Shown: piece after piece, positions 42,641 through 55,135 of the stretch | Numbering within the stretch: position 1 is the first letter of the stretch | How the letters are laid out: every line of letters begins with the position of its first letter | The notes under the pieces: generated by a model | The model's input: only the letters and a program-made list of their open reading frames with translations | What the model was told of the DNA's origin: nothing | The model's database searches: none | Translations under genes and position numbers: made by a program | Source of the DNA: Dipteris shenzhenensis | Taxonomy: Eukaryota > Polypodiophyta > Polypodiopsida > Gleicheniales | Assembly: GCA_047967505.1 (NCBI GenBank) | Contig: CM106538.1 | Direction: 5' to 3' (one strand) | Length of the DNA stretch: 64,000 nt

Positions 42641-43864
42641 TACAGGGCCTAAAAGAGGATAACAATAGGATATTTCACTTAGGGACATTTTTTCTATTGG
42701 GTGGTCTTAATATTTGATTGTTTTTTTCCATTTCAAACTTTTTTAATACTTGCAAGATTCCAAAGAACATAAGTATACAAGATCACCAAGCTGGAGAACT
42801 AAAAAGTTTCAATACTTCATACGGAGCTCCGAGCTAGTGAATTGATTCAATATTTAAAATAAATACTTCTATTTGGTTGCCAAAATAGTTTTATTTTTCC
42901 CTTCTACTTGTTGCCAAAATAGTTTTATTTATTTCTTAGTGAGTTTATGGGAGATTGGTTCTTATAAAAAATGCAATCAATAAGCTCATGTATTATGTGT
43001 AGAAATGCTTGGATATTGGAAACCTATACTGTTGTTCTAGGATATCCATGTCTTATGATACATGAACTCAAGTTATTTGATGTTCACAAGAAATACATAA
43101 TGTTTACATTGTGGGAATCAAGATGCAATGTGCAATGGAATAGGCTTGCAATAAGGAAAAGATTATTATAATGAATATGACAAATGTTCATTCTAGATAA
43201 GGGGATAGTTTATTTATCTAGTTTTTGTGATACATGAGAATAAAATTTAATATAGTGAAATCAAATACACAATGCAATTTATTGTACTATAATTTCAATT
43301 ATTAAAAATAAAATTATATTTTAGCTACTATGATGGAAATACTTCTCATGATTACATTACATCACATTATTTGTCATCATCTATAGGGTTCATTTCAATT
43401 TCTTAGCAATTACTCTCTCATAATGGCATTTTAGACCCAAAGTATGATAGTTCATGGGTTCTCATTTGCCTTGATGTGAGTGTGTTATAGGTTGTAGCTA
43501 AAATTTTTGAGTGTAGAAGGTAGGTGTTGAGAGAATAGAGGTCACGGTTTGTTATGGAATCGATGGAGAAAGTATATGATGATAGGAGAACTTAGTTACT
43601 AATAGTTAGAAACTCAACACTCCATTGAGTATACACACCATTGATAGAGAAAAGGAAACTACATTTGTATATATTGAAGGATTTGATACAACCAAGCCAC
43701 CTTAGCTTTCAATGAAGACTCAGTGATAGGCTTCCTAACCTAGCAAGCTAGGTGAGAGGGAGAGTGTGAACTCGCAATGTCACTCTCTTCCCTCCTCTTT
43801 GTTACAATGCTTTTCTAAATTACTACAAAATCATTGTCTAAAGGTGGGTCGCTCGTCCCACCAC
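42641..43864. other. AT-rich region, no gene seen
   Basis: The phrase TTGCCAAAATAGTTTTATTT occurs twice, near 42878 and 42910. No recognisable gene. Confidence 0.4.
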
Positions 43865-44070
43865 CACTACTAACACGGATCCTATTGCGACACTTAAGTA
43901 TCGACATTTAGCGTGTGCGGGGCGCTAATCATCGGTATTGGAAGTGGGGTTCGTTAAGAGTCGCTATATAGCGACTTTAGTAAAACGTCACTATATAGCG
44001 ACGTTTGCCTAAAGTCGCTATATAGCGACTTTTATCAGATTGGTAATGGTCATTATATAGCGACACTGAG
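43865..44070. mobile_element. CACTA-type terminus with palindromic subterminal repeats
   Basis: CACTACTAACACGGATCC at 43865 resembles CACTACAAGGCATAGATCC at 47051. Within 200 bp lie four copies of a palindrome, best at 44011-44032 (AAAGTCGCTATATAGCGACTTT is perfect over 22 bp but longer than allowed to extend here) and 43959-43976, with worn ones near 43986 and 44050. Arrays of short subterminal repeats are characteristic of CACTA ends, where the element's DNA-binding protein docks (established for En/Spm). The matching far end was not found. Confidence 0.6.
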
Positions 44071-44300
44071 ATAGTTTTTTATAGAGACATTTTACAAAGA
44101 GTTTTTTTTCCCATACCAACCTTAAAATATAGTTTTTTCCAATGACAAATTTTTTTATATTTTCATACATGTTTGATCCTTTGAGAGAATAAAAGTACGA
44201 GAGCATATACATCAAGCCGAGATCAAGCCTTTGAAGCACATATATTCATGTCTAAGTTTAAGATGAAAAAATTCAATGAAGAACATTTACATCAACGGTT

Positions 44301-44600
44301 TCACAAGTCTAACGTGCCAAACAAGTCTATCTCTAACTCTATACCGAGTTGATCTCCTATATCATCATCATACTCTAGCATCGTACATTCACCTAAGAGT
44401 ACTTGATCATCTTCTTTAATAAAGTGTGGTGATTCTTGATGATCTTCATCTTCTTCCTTAATATCATGATCTCCATCTTCCTCCCATATGATGTCATTAT
44501 GTGCATCTTCCTCTTGGCTCATATTGTGATCTTCATCTTCTTCGCTAGACTCATCTGGATGAATTGGATCCGGCATTGGTATTGGCATCTCCATATCCAC
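44301..44600 (-). CDS. Acidic C-terminal protein segment inside a CACTA-type end
   Basis: 99 codons, dominated by Asp and Glu with regular His (EEDEDHNMSQEEDAHND), ending ...EIDLFGTLDL about 435 bp from the CACTAC terminus. The transposase remnant at 31312 likewise ends in an acidic, His-containing tail (...EIGDLDI) about 650 bp from its own CACTA end. The position and composition suggest the last exon of a related transposon gene, with upstream exons decayed. A splice acceptor near the start is likely, but the start ATG is not certain. Confidence 0.45.
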   Translation of the reverse strand: MDMEMPIPMPDPIHPDESSEEDEDHNMSQEEDAHNDIIWEEDGDHDIKEEDEDHQESPHFIKEDDQVLLGECTMLEYDDDIGDQLGIELEIDLFGTLDL

Positions 44601-47050
44601 ATCTCCATTGGCTTCTGATGGAGAAAGATGAAACTGAGTACCTGAAGGGGTGAATGTGGAACAACTAAGGCAATTTGCTCGAGTTCCTATCCCCCTAGAT
44701 AAAAATCCTACCTGACCTATTGACTACATTGACTTGCACCTCTAATGCTTGAAAATATTCCAATGGAAGAGTTGTGTGTTGGTCGAAAGAAACCTCATAC
44801 ACATGAAGGCAAATATGACAGATGAGTTTTGGTGATCCTATTCTTCTAGTGGATGACCTATTCACTTTGAGTATGGAGCAAATAGAGTGGAAGTATCTCT
44901 AGAACCCAAGCAAAAAAGTCCAAATCTAGTTCTAACATGAAGGTAAAATTTAGACTTTAAAAGGCACTGATGACGAAGACCCATATAGTCATCTTCAAAG
45001 TTTCTTGTGACCCACTGCAAGCTTGGACCCCACTAGTTGTGTTTGTTGCACTAAGAACTCACATCCAGTGAGGTACATTGGCCAAACTCCATTCCCATCC
45101 ATAGGGGGGTCACTAGGAAATATGTAAGATAGCAGCTGCGATCAATGGAGGGGGTTTTATATTTTTATGGAGTTACAAAAAATATACATACATATGGTGT
45201 TTTTTAATTCAAAAAGTGAACATTTTCATACATAAGGGATATAGAAGGGGTGTATATAGGTTATATAAACCTATAGGAAGGGGTTTTGTTTAATACCCCT
45301 TGATCGCATGTGCTAATCCACTCTTGCAGAGTCTGTACCTATTCATGTGCTACCTAGTTGAGAACCTTCGGATCCATTCTCGTCTTTTGCACATTATCTA
45401 GTGCAATTTGAAGTTGGGGGATGGCTGCTATGAGATTGATATTCTCATCCTTGGACCTAGAATTCAAGGATTACAATCTATCCTCTTTGTACTTCAGATT
45501 GCCATGGTCTATAGCTCGGTGTGATTTTGGCACAGTAGGGAGTGGTTTTCCACTAGGTTTTAGTGATTTTGGTGCAATAGGGATTGGTTTTCCACTAGCT
45601 TGTTATAGACTCATCTTCTTGCTATCTAGCTTCTCCTATAGACTGTGTCACTTGGTAGTGAGATCACCCTGTGGATGCCTTAAACCAACTATGTGCTCCT
45701 CAAAAAATGGAGTTAGCTCTTCCCCATCCTATGTCTGAAGAAACAAGTTGTGATCTAACGTTTGGGGAGGAATCTAATAATTTCCCACTGTGATTTAGTG
45801 GCATGGCAATCCATATGATCATCCTCTATAAACATAGGATCGAGTGAAAATGGCTCAAGAGGAGCCAAGAAGTTGAAAGCCTAAGGGAGGACAAATTGCA
45901 CCTTAAAGGGATGCTAGAGAATTATTCCCAACTCCAATCTTTGATCCAGCTAATCTAGGTACCTAATGAGCACCCACCCAAGTTGCCCTAAAGATAGGAG
46001 CCACCAGACAATGATAAGTCTACAGGCAATACTGGTGTGCGCCACCTATCATAAACAACTTGGATAGGTCCCTCAGAGCAGAAGCCTACAATAGGTAATG
46101 GCAACACTCCAAGAACAACTAAGTAGTTGAAGTTGTGACTGCACATGCCCTTTTATTGTTGCATCCACTAGGCTGAGCAAAATTTGAGTGTGCAGAGATG
46201 TGGGATCCCAGACCCACACCAGTTTTGTAGAGGAGGCGGGATTTCAAGCGTTATTTTTTATGGAGAATAATTTTGAACTTGGGACCCAAACATTGCCCAA
46301 GCAAGTTCTTGAATCTGAGCCCATACATTCAAGACAAGATCTTCTTGATGCTATGTGGATATCCCAAGTCCTGCATGAGTACTCGACCACAAGCTTTTAC
46401 CTATCCTTACAAGGCTTGGTGATAGATTGAGGAAATTGATTTTAGTCTCCCTTCTCCCCCATAGCCTCTCCACCAGGGCATATTAGGGCTGGTCCAACCC
46501 AAAATCTCAATACACAACTGTGCCATACGTACCTTCAATCCTTTTGTCTAGGATCGAGCGAACGATGCCTTATTGTTGCCTAGATCCATAAACTCCCTAA
46601 GCCATGTATTCTCGAGCTCCCATACTATTATGCAAAAATTCTATGAGAGTTGGAAAAACTCATAACTAGCCATACTACTGAGTAGCAATGTGGAACAACA
46701 TATGCAATCTATGTAAATATCCACTTACCAAGTGGTAGGAGATGTCAAACCTATCGACGACCCCAACACCAAGTTATGGGGTCAGTGGATTGGCTAAATT
46801 ATCTAGACATGCCATCACTAGACATCAAATTTCTCTACTTGTGGGCTTCCCTTGAGCAACAGAAAAGATTAAACCCCTTTGACTCTCCATCTCTAGGCCC
46901 TCGTCCTCCAGTGTCCCTCCTTGACAAAGCTACTAACATTGCACAACAACCATGTTGCTTCAATCCCCGTGCATTTGAGAAATGGTTGGTACATGTAAAT
47001 ATGCAACCATGACGACTCGATGAAGAAAGACAATGGTGAGCAACAATGTA
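44601..47050. other. Decayed interior, no recognised gene
   Basis: Several open frames of 70-105 codons (45421-45738, 46188-46430 and 46776-47012, plus strand) show no family signature. The minus strand near 44730-44820 translates to a plausible short piece (EVSFDQHTTLPLEYFQALEV) that might be an upstream exon of the acidic protein. It is between two CACTA-type termini. Confidence 0.4.
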
Positions 47051-47290
47051 CACTACAAGGCATAGATCCTTTTCCGACGAAAATACCGACGTTTTTTACA
47101 CTTTTTTATTTTAAACGGGTGCAAAGGTCGTTATTTACGTTGTTATAAGCATCAAAAAAGAACGGTCGCTATATAAGCGTTGCTATATAGTGACGCTAAT
47201 AAACATCCCTATATAGCGACACTAGTAAACATTGCTATATAGCAACATTGGTAAACATCGCTATATAGTGACGATTAATAGAACTTTTAA
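47051..47290. mobile_element. Second CACTA-type terminus, same orientation
   Basis: CACTACAAGGCATAGATCC at 47051, preceded by GTA. It is followed by CCGACGAAAATACCGACG and, at 47164-47275, by five copies of (G/T)TCGCTATATAG(C/T)GAC-like repeats about 30 bp apart. CACTACAAG is the textbook start of En/Spm-like elements. The order of blocks copies that at 43865. Confidence 0.6.
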
Positions 47291-47303
47291 AAAAACATTA
47301 GTG

Positions 47304-48530
47304 GGGCTAAACAGGGCCATAGCATCCTCCAAGTGGTAAATCCCCTATTTGGAAGTGCCTTTGTGGTCTCAACTTCTTTTTGCCTAAATCAGAATCCCCC
47401 TCTTTCTGTTTTCCCCTCTTGGCATCACCATGTCCATTTTCAGGCTCTTTTTCCTTGGCCCTCTTCAATGGCATCACTTTAGGATCTTCTAAATGTATTG
47501 GAGAAACATCGGCATGCTTTTCATCTATCTTTCCCTTCCCTTTTTCCTTAGGTGTTAAACCACTTGTTCTAGGCATTCCCTTTATCTCTATTCCATAGTC
47601 ATTTGCCCGATTATTCAAACTGCTTGGCAAGGGCAACATGTCTCCACCTCTACAAGGAGGATTATCACAATTCGGACTAGTATGGCCCCAATCCCCACAA
47701 TTATAGCAGTGATAGGGTTCAAAACTCCTTTAATTACTTCTCTACCTACTCCTGGATCTTGTCTATATCCTAGATTTTGATACAATGGCCTGGTTTCTCT
47801 ACATTGTCCTCTTCCTACTCCACCCAAAAGGTCCAGATTGAGATTTTTTAACATCTCCACTACCTCATGCATTTCTTTAGGTAGACTATCATTCTCGGTA
47901 TTCTCTGTTTCTGCCTGTGCAACCAAAGTGTTCATAGAAGCCTATTCCTCTCTCCTAGGCATTTGTTATTAAGCTCTGATGGCCATCTGCTCCATTCTAT
48001 CATCTTCCATTCTTTTGACTTTGCCAAGTCGATTGCTTCTTGAAATGTGGCTACAAGCTTCAATTCTATCCTCATCCATAGAGGGCCTCTAAGTACAACA
48101 ATGAATTCTCCTCTTTTAGCATGGAAGGTGATTGCTCATTCCCTAGTGCCACGCACCATCGATCCCACAAGTGGCCAAAGTCCTGAATGTATGAATCAAG
48201 GGGTTCTTTTTGCATGAAATTTTTTATTTCATGTCACAACATATCTAGATCTTGTACCCTCTTGTAGTGCTGTAGAAAGTCATTCATTGCTAATCCAACT
48301 GTTACCTCTACCTGTAGATTATTTGCCGCTTGCGTGGCTTCATAGGCATGAAACCATTGCCTGACTTCATCTTGCACACAATACGTAAGGATTCGTAGCA
48401 TGAAGGCTGGGTCTTTCCAATTCTTGATTAAACAAGTGATTTCCAACTGTTCCATGAATTTCCCAGCATCCTTCCTAGGAGTTCCATGAAACATGGGAAA
48501 ATATTGAGCCATAATTCCTATAAACATCCA
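47304..48530 (-). pseudogene. Retrotransposon gag remnant with zinc knuckle
   Basis: From 48527 downward the minus strand reads MAQYFPMFHGTPRKDAGKF and continues as a retrotransposon gag domain (KNWKDPAFMLRILTYCVQDEV, then SYIQDFGHLWDRWCVALG past a stop at 48234). Frames then shift near 47940-48060. A CCHC knuckle, CYNCGDWGHTSPNC, lies near 47700-47660, followed by a Lys and Glu-rich tail to the stop near 47307. No pol region follows, since a CACTA-type end adjoins. LTRs not found. Probably of the gypsy type by the gag character, not certain. Confidence 0.75.
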
Positions 48531-51500
48531 CCAACAACTTCGTTCTTGTAAATTGAAGGTCCAGAGTTTAATCCTCTATGGAGGCACCAAAAACATGATG
48601 AGACGAGCAAATCTAACTTGAAATTCCTTCATAGCTAGGAACACAGTCATGTTTGCAAACACACTGAGAAGAAATGCAATCTCGATGCAAAATCAAATCA
48701 CCATAACTGGAAACAAATACCATATACCAATAACTGTCGAAAATGCAAAGATCACTTGAAGCATATAACAGTCACAATTTCTTCAAAATCATGAACTCGT
48801 AATAAGGAGAACCCCTGGTAGGATCAGATATGACCTTTCTTGCCAAAGACTAGATGCCTTGGAACTCAAATGGGATCTTGGACCTTGCCTGCATTGCAAC
48901 TTTTGCACGGCTTTAAAGAAACTCTTCAAACAATCAAAAGAAACCTCCCTTTACACTTTTTTCTTCTTACTAATGCCAACAACCAAATGAAAGGTCGCAA
49001 GCTATTGAGTTGATCACTATGCACAAGAAAGTCATGCCATAAACTTCACTTCACCCAAGATTTTCTCTAAGCCTTCAAAAGAAAATTGCTTAAAGACAAA
49101 GGTGACCCTTGTCATTATTTATAGAATCATGCTTGTTCCAAAATTTCTCTCACTCTCATCAACATCGTTTTGCTAGCATACAAACTATTAGAGCACATTG
49201 ATCTAGGAGATATGGCTTCAAGTTGTAACCTATGGCAACCATTAGTCGCTCACACGAACCTTTAAAGGAGTTCCCAAACCTCCTGCCATCCCTTAACCTT
49301 CATGCAACCGACCGGTTGTGTCTTGTCATAGCCACCAACCAAGAAGATTTCTTGCAAACCATCTGCCTTTTGCAAATGATCCAACTCTTTCTCTTGCTTT
49401 AGCTTTAATCACAAACAGTAGCAAGCCATTTGCAACTCTATCTACCACCCATGAATTCGACTAGAATTGTTTAGGTCTGAGGTGACACAAGCTCCTGCCA
49501 CTTCCAATTCTTTTCAAGACTCTTGCAGTCCTCTACAACACTCAGTTGTTGCTTCTACGAGTGTCCATGAGCCAATGATCTGCTTCACACATTCGTGTTG
49601 CTATAGCTTTTATCATAGAGCGCTTATAATGTTTGTTGTGACCCCATCATCCTTGGCTGGTTCTTTTGACCAAGGATCATGCTCTAGAATTAGCAGGACG
49701 ATAGAAAGCATGTGCTACACAACTGATTCATGAACAGTTTGCACAGATAATGGGGGACGGGTCACCTCTTGCTTGAGTTGCTGATATTCTTAGTACTCCA
49801 TGCAAATATTGGAAATAACCCTAACCACCATGCTCTGTTGTAGAAGGGTATTCACGACCAATTTCCTCATGGGCTGATGATAGCCTCCTATGATCTTAAA
49901 CCAACAAAACTTTCCCCAAGCAACAATCAACTATGAACTCGGGACCTGATAATCATGTGTAAATCACTTAGGCACAGCAAAGCTTCTTTGGACCAAAGAT
50001 CAGCCACACAATGGCTCCATTTATTATTATGCACCATGCAAATCCTTTCTCTTACATTGTAACCTCACACACACACGTAGGGCTATCAATCAACAATTTT
50101 GATCTTCCATCAACTAGCAAAACTCTGAATGAGAATCAGCCAATCACCTTCAACTAGCAAAACTCTACACCACACCTTCTAGCACTCTCATTGATACACC
50201 TCAAATCACTCTCTAATCCCTTGAAATTAGAAAACACTAATTGGAGGCCCTTTTGAGACCCCGATTCTCCCCTAATGACCTTGACCTGTGAGTCAACACT
50301 AACAACCAAGATGGGCAACTCCCACTATCAACTGAAATGAACACAAGGCTCATGAAGAATGTGATCAACTTCCCTCTTCAACTTGAGACGAGCACAAAGA
50401 TGGTCATGAACCAAGGCTATCCACCCTTCTTATAGATGGCCAACTGGTAGGTGCTTTTCTCTTCCTTTACTTTTCATTCCTTGCTTTTCCATGCAAATCC
50501 TTGGCTTGATTGGCTATTTTCATCCACCAATGGGAGCCATCCCTTTAATTCCTTTCTTTATGGTCCTCTCTTTACGGAAAGTACTCCTTACCTATAGTCT
50601 CTTCAAGAAGAGCATGGGTCCTTCTTTCAGTGCATAACTGACCACTCCCTTCACTGCCCTTTCCCCACGAGGGTTTGAAAGCACATAGTCTTCACTCACT
50701 TGAGCATCCATTCCATGTACCATAGGCAAGACCCAAGGCCCACATCGAAAGCTCCAATGGCTATCCAATCATCTCATTGGTGTCAAATTCTTGTCATTAT
50801 TTCCTACAATCAGGGCTCTCATACAAGCGAATTTATTTATGAAATATATAGTAAATACAAAACATTAGTTTCAAAAAATCGAAGAGGTGGCTATCGTGCT
50901 ATTCACTAGCTACCATTGTCTACCCTATCCATGTGAGCTACACATGTGCCTATCAATGCTAGTTTCTCCTATACATAGGTGCTCCTATACGTGATCTGCA
51001 TGGCATTTGCATCCGATACAAAAAGATATCAGTCGCACAAAAAAAGCCCATCAACTAGAGCGAAAGTGGGTTGGAAAGAGATAGACTAAGAGACAAAGGG
51101 ATTAAGAGAGAGATATACATACATAGAGATTAAGAGAGATACAGAGAGATACTATCACAGATACTATGAGAACAAATAGAGATATGGCCATGGAGCCTCA
51201 TCATTGCATCTCTTTTTGGATAGTTGGTGGTTACGGGAGGACAATCAGGGAGACACCAATTCTGCATGTGCATCCAAACACTAATCATTCTCCTTTTCTC
51301 CTGGTTATCTAGTTTTTCTACTATTTTTCTTTCTCAAAGAATCTCTCTTGTTTGTCTTCTCTAGCATTCCTTTGGATACCTACCATCCTCTTTCTCAAAT
51401 CTCCTCTCTTATTTGCACTCACAGAACACTCCAAGATCTCATCTCTTGTTACTCCTCTCTTGTGGTTGATGTAGTTCTTTGCAAAATGAGCAAATAGATA
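48531..51500. other. No recognised gene
   Basis: Mixed, mildly CT-rich sequence without coding signatures. 50243-50276 is the inverted partner of 5428-5460. From 51060 to 51180 there are GAGATA and TTAAGAGAGA runs. Confidence 0.4.
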
Positions 51501-51504
51501 ACTA

Positions 51505-52080
51505 TTGCAAAAGATGATTTTTCCTTTCAAAGAGGACGTTTTGGAGCTCAATCTTGACACTATGACAGAGACAGCTGACCTAGAAGGTGTGTCTATGACC
51601 TTGAAGCCTATGACATTGAATCTTACTGACATAAAGCTTGAACCTACTGTGAACCTCCCTGGCGGTGCAATTGGATTTTTGTTGGATCCCAATGTGAACA
51701 AATCCTCTAGAGTCTATAGAGATAATATGAGTAACAGAGTGGAGATAAACTTGGAAGATTAAGGTGAAGAGATTAGGCAGCTTATCACTAGTGTACTATC
51801 CTTGATCCGGTCTCTACCTTTGAACACTAGTTTGCATGTAGTGTTGCATAGTGTTGCTATTGTCTTGCCTCCATGTGCTTGTAAGTCTGCCATGTTTAGA
51901 AAGGAGCAAAATAATGACTATCATCCATGGACAGAATATGTTACTTGTAGCAATGACTGTTTTGAAGGGGTCATTCATTTCCATATGTGTGTTGGGCTTC
52001 TGCGATGCATCAACTTGGAATTCTCCTTCTATTCTAGGATGCATTATCATAATGAAATGCAATAGAAAGGGAGATTGAAA
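51505..52080 (+). pseudogene. Unrecognised worn coding stretch
   Basis: Frames 51505-51762 and 51802-52065 are in the same register and separated by one TAA near 51760. They could be one decayed protein. The first part has a Thr/Leu-rich pattern (TLKPMTLNLTDIKLEP). No family known to me; the antisense frame of 126 codons is judged a shadow. Confidence 0.25.
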
Positions 52081-52459
52081 CAATCTTGTCCCATTGTTTG
52101 TTTTGTTGTGCCGAGTTTGGTAATATTGCTTGTCGCCATTGGGTGAGACACAAAATGTATTTTAGCATGCCTTGTTGTGATCTACTATTGCATTCCGAGG
52201 GACCACATTGCTACCACTAGATGCGCTATACATCTTGGTAATAATTTCCATCCATATGAAGAGGGTACTAGTAGAGGTAATGTGGAAAGCATAGAGGAGA
52301 AGTTGATTTCCCTTTACCACCCCCAAGTAGTTGGAGACAAATGTTGGTAAAGATGTGGTTCTAGATGTGCTGATGGTTGACAATCAAGGGGAATAGCAGG
52401 AGATTACCAAGTTACTAGAGTATGCAACTCCTTTATCTAATAGTAAATGAATTGAAAAA

Positions 52460-52860
52460 TGTTTGGAACATGCAAAGAAAGCCAAAGCATGTCATCATTT
52501 TTGTCTATTTTTGTCAGGCAATGCTAGAACAGGCAAAAAGTTCACATTGTTTCTTTTAGTGCAAGCATTGCACCCAAGAGAGTGCATGTCTGATGTTGAG
52601 CTACCCAAGGTTCTACTACTAGCCTACACAGGGGAAATCCATGTACAACATAGGGGGGACAACTATCCACTTTGCTCTTCATTTGCCTTTGCTAGCAACA
52701 ACTAGCTACAAGAGCCTTTGCACAGAGAAATCGCAAATGCTCACGCACCTCTACAAGGATGTCCAATTAATAGTGTTCGATGAAATTTCACTAATAGGCC
52801 AAAGCACATTCATTGCAGTAGACATGTGCATGCATGAAATCAAACATAACCACTTGTAAC
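52460..52860 (+). pseudogene. Pif1-like helicase fragment, frameshifted
   Basis: First frame: GNARTGKKFTLFLLVQAL, a worn Walker A (normally GxAGTGK), then ELPKVLLLAYTG. A frameshift near 52640 moves to the next frame, with GGTTIHFALHLPLLATTSYK and the Walker B motif LIVFDEISLIGQSTF. This is the N-terminal half of a Pif1-type DNA helicase (motifs I to II). Such genes are carried by Helitrons and other transposons as well as by nuclei; the context of pure repeats favours a transposon source. The remaining helicase motifs were not found. Confidence 0.7.
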
Positions 52861-54300
52861 CTTTTTAGGACAATTGACATGTTCAAAATTTCCATCAAGG
52901 GTCCTAGTACTGGGTTGGACTTGGTTAATAGTTTGAGACTAGGAAGCAATTTGAAGGACATGTGGGTTCATTTTTATCACGTTCATAGAGTCCTTGGTTG
53001 GCCCACAATGCCTGCTCATGTGTATCACTCTTATGTCCATGAACTATTAACTATTGCCACTTGTGAGTTCAGGGTGGAAGATCAATGTCAATTTGCACAA
53101 GAAGAATTTTGGAGAATGCTTAATGATGTCATGCAAAAAATGGGTTTGAGAAATCAAATTCAAAGGTTTCATGGTTGATGAGCTAGTTAGCAGTTCACAC
53201 TATCTACTTTGGGGGAGCAAAGAAGAAAGTGCCAAATAAAGAGAGATGTTTTGTTTTCCATTGAGAGAAAACCATGGTGAGGCATACTTAGAAATGCATT
53301 TGAACTTTTTCTGAAGTGGAGCACAAGCCCTTATCCAAAAAATGTTAGAATGCCCCATCTGAGAATGCTACTGAGGTCTGTAAAAATGAAATCAAATTTT
53401 TTTTGCAAGCTGGACATGCAGTGTAGGGTGAGATTCTTGCCTTCAAAACATGGTTGGCTTGGTTGGATACATGAGCTTTCATTGGGATTCGTGGTTTTCT
53501 TTGCAGGAGGAATCTAGTGTCTTCATCCGAACAACAAATCCATCTGAGGCTAAGCGCGCAAACATGAGGGCAAGTGTAGGATACAAAGACCAGATTTTTG
53601 TGTTTGAGGCAACTAGAGATGACTTGTCCCTTGCAGTCTTGCAAAGTGTGAAATATAATGCATTTTTGAAAGGGATAAGATCTAGATGTGGCCCTGGTAT
53701 GGCTGACATGGTGGAACACTTTTATAACAAAGGTGCTACATCATCTTCAAGCAAATGACTGGTTGAGTTGATAGAGGATTCAATGCAAGAGATGGGTGTA
53801 AGGTCCCCAGAAATGCAGCATGCATGCAATAATCCAAGCATTGTTAAAAAAAAGGCATCCAATGCATGTCCATCCAAATGAGGACTTGGAGGAGGACAGC
53901 CATAGTCTAGAATATGTGACAATCATAATGCACAGGCAGCACAACCCATAAGCTCATGGGAAAGGAGGCAGTCAAACTATGGTCATGAAATCATAGGTGT
54001 CCAAAACACTGTGGGCAATTTGCATGATGGAACCAAATAGAAACATGACTCATTTTGGATGCTTGCCTAGCTGAGGAAGAAGATGTGGATGATCCATTTG
54101 CAAAGGAGATGGGAAGAGTGCTTTTGGAGTGCTAGACCCATGTTTTGGGGGGTGACATAGATATCCCGATGGTATTATGGAAGGATTTGTTCAGTTTTTT
54201 AATGTGTCAAATACTCACTCTTGGAATGTTGATGAAATCCTAGTGATAGGTGTGCTAGGACCGATGCTAGGAGTATGGCCAATGGATGAGGGGACAGACT
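52861..54300 (+). other. Worn coding-like stretches, unrecognised
   Basis: Frames 52834-53178 (WVHFYHVHRVLGWP), 53450-53758 (IRTTNPSEAKRANMR) and the piece starting at 54177 (MEGFVQFFNVSNTHSW) look protein-like in composition but match nothing I know. The last is cut at 54300 by the copia insertion. Confidence 0.3.
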
Positions 54301-54598
54301 TGTTGAGATATCAAGCTCTATCCCCGACATATCTCCTGGATGACTATCATTTATGTCACCGCCTATGATAGTTGTACTCGTGGTGTAGTTAGACTACCAC
54401 GTATGTTTTGGTTTGGGTTCACATATGAACCACGTATTCTAGGGTTTGACATATAGGGTATTTCCCTCTTCTATTGTAATTGTTGTTGTGTGCAAAAGTG
54501 AAGAAAGGCTTCACCCTCCAACCTTGTGTCCTCTCTCTTTTGTGTGTTGTGAAGAAAGCTGAACTTGAGTCTCCTATCTCTCTCCCTTATTCTTTACA
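54301..54598 (+). repeat. 5' LTR of the copia element
   Basis: 298 bp, TGTTGAGATATC...TCTTTACA. Differs from the 3' LTR by A versus T near 54369 and G versus A near 54550. Confidence 0.98.
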
Positions 54599-54611
54599 TG
54601 GTATCAGAGCC
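54599..54611 (+). other. Primer-binding site
   Basis: TGGTATCAGAGCC, complementary to the 3' end of plant initiator-Met tRNA as in most plant copia elements, directly after the LTR. Confidence 0.95.
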
Positions 54612-55135
54612 TTGTTCGTGGTAAGGAGCTCAAGAAAGCAAGCCAAGTTTATGGTGTCCTGGTAAGAGGACCAGTGTTGCTTTCCTATTTCGAGTTTGGG
54701 AGCAAATCTCTGCAGGTAGCACAGCCAGAAGTGTAGGAGTGCACTGCTTCAGATTGAGAGGCCCTTCGCGGTGTGGTGACTTTATTTTTTTGATTTGAGG
54801 CCATTTCGGGGCCCGTTTTGAAGGCGGAAGTTCTTCGCAGGCACTCAGAAAAAGGCCCTGTTTTTGCTGTGCGACCACTGCGCACGGCCAGTCGGTGGAA
54901 AGGTGCCACAGAAATTGCATCGTATGCCTGTGTGCAGAGATATTGGGAGTTGCAGATTCATGCATGTTGCCTGTTGATGCAAAATCGTCACTAGGAAGTG
55001 ACTGTGTGGTGAAATACCACTTTCGTCAGTGTTGTAGATCTGCCCCTGTGAGGCTTTTTGCAGAAGTTTTGCTATTTGCCCTTCTGAGGCATTTGCTGTG
55101 TTTACAGGTTGCTGTTGCAATTCGTGATTTGTAAA
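54612..55135 (+). other. Copia leader
   Basis: Untranslated leader before gag. The part at about 54611-54850 is close to the leaders at 30100-30345 and 36545-36591, although the LTRs of those elements differ. Confidence 0.8.

Noticed and set aside
51321-51701. 126-codon minus-strand frame
   Set aside because: Antisense to a more protein-like plus-strand stretch, with no family match.
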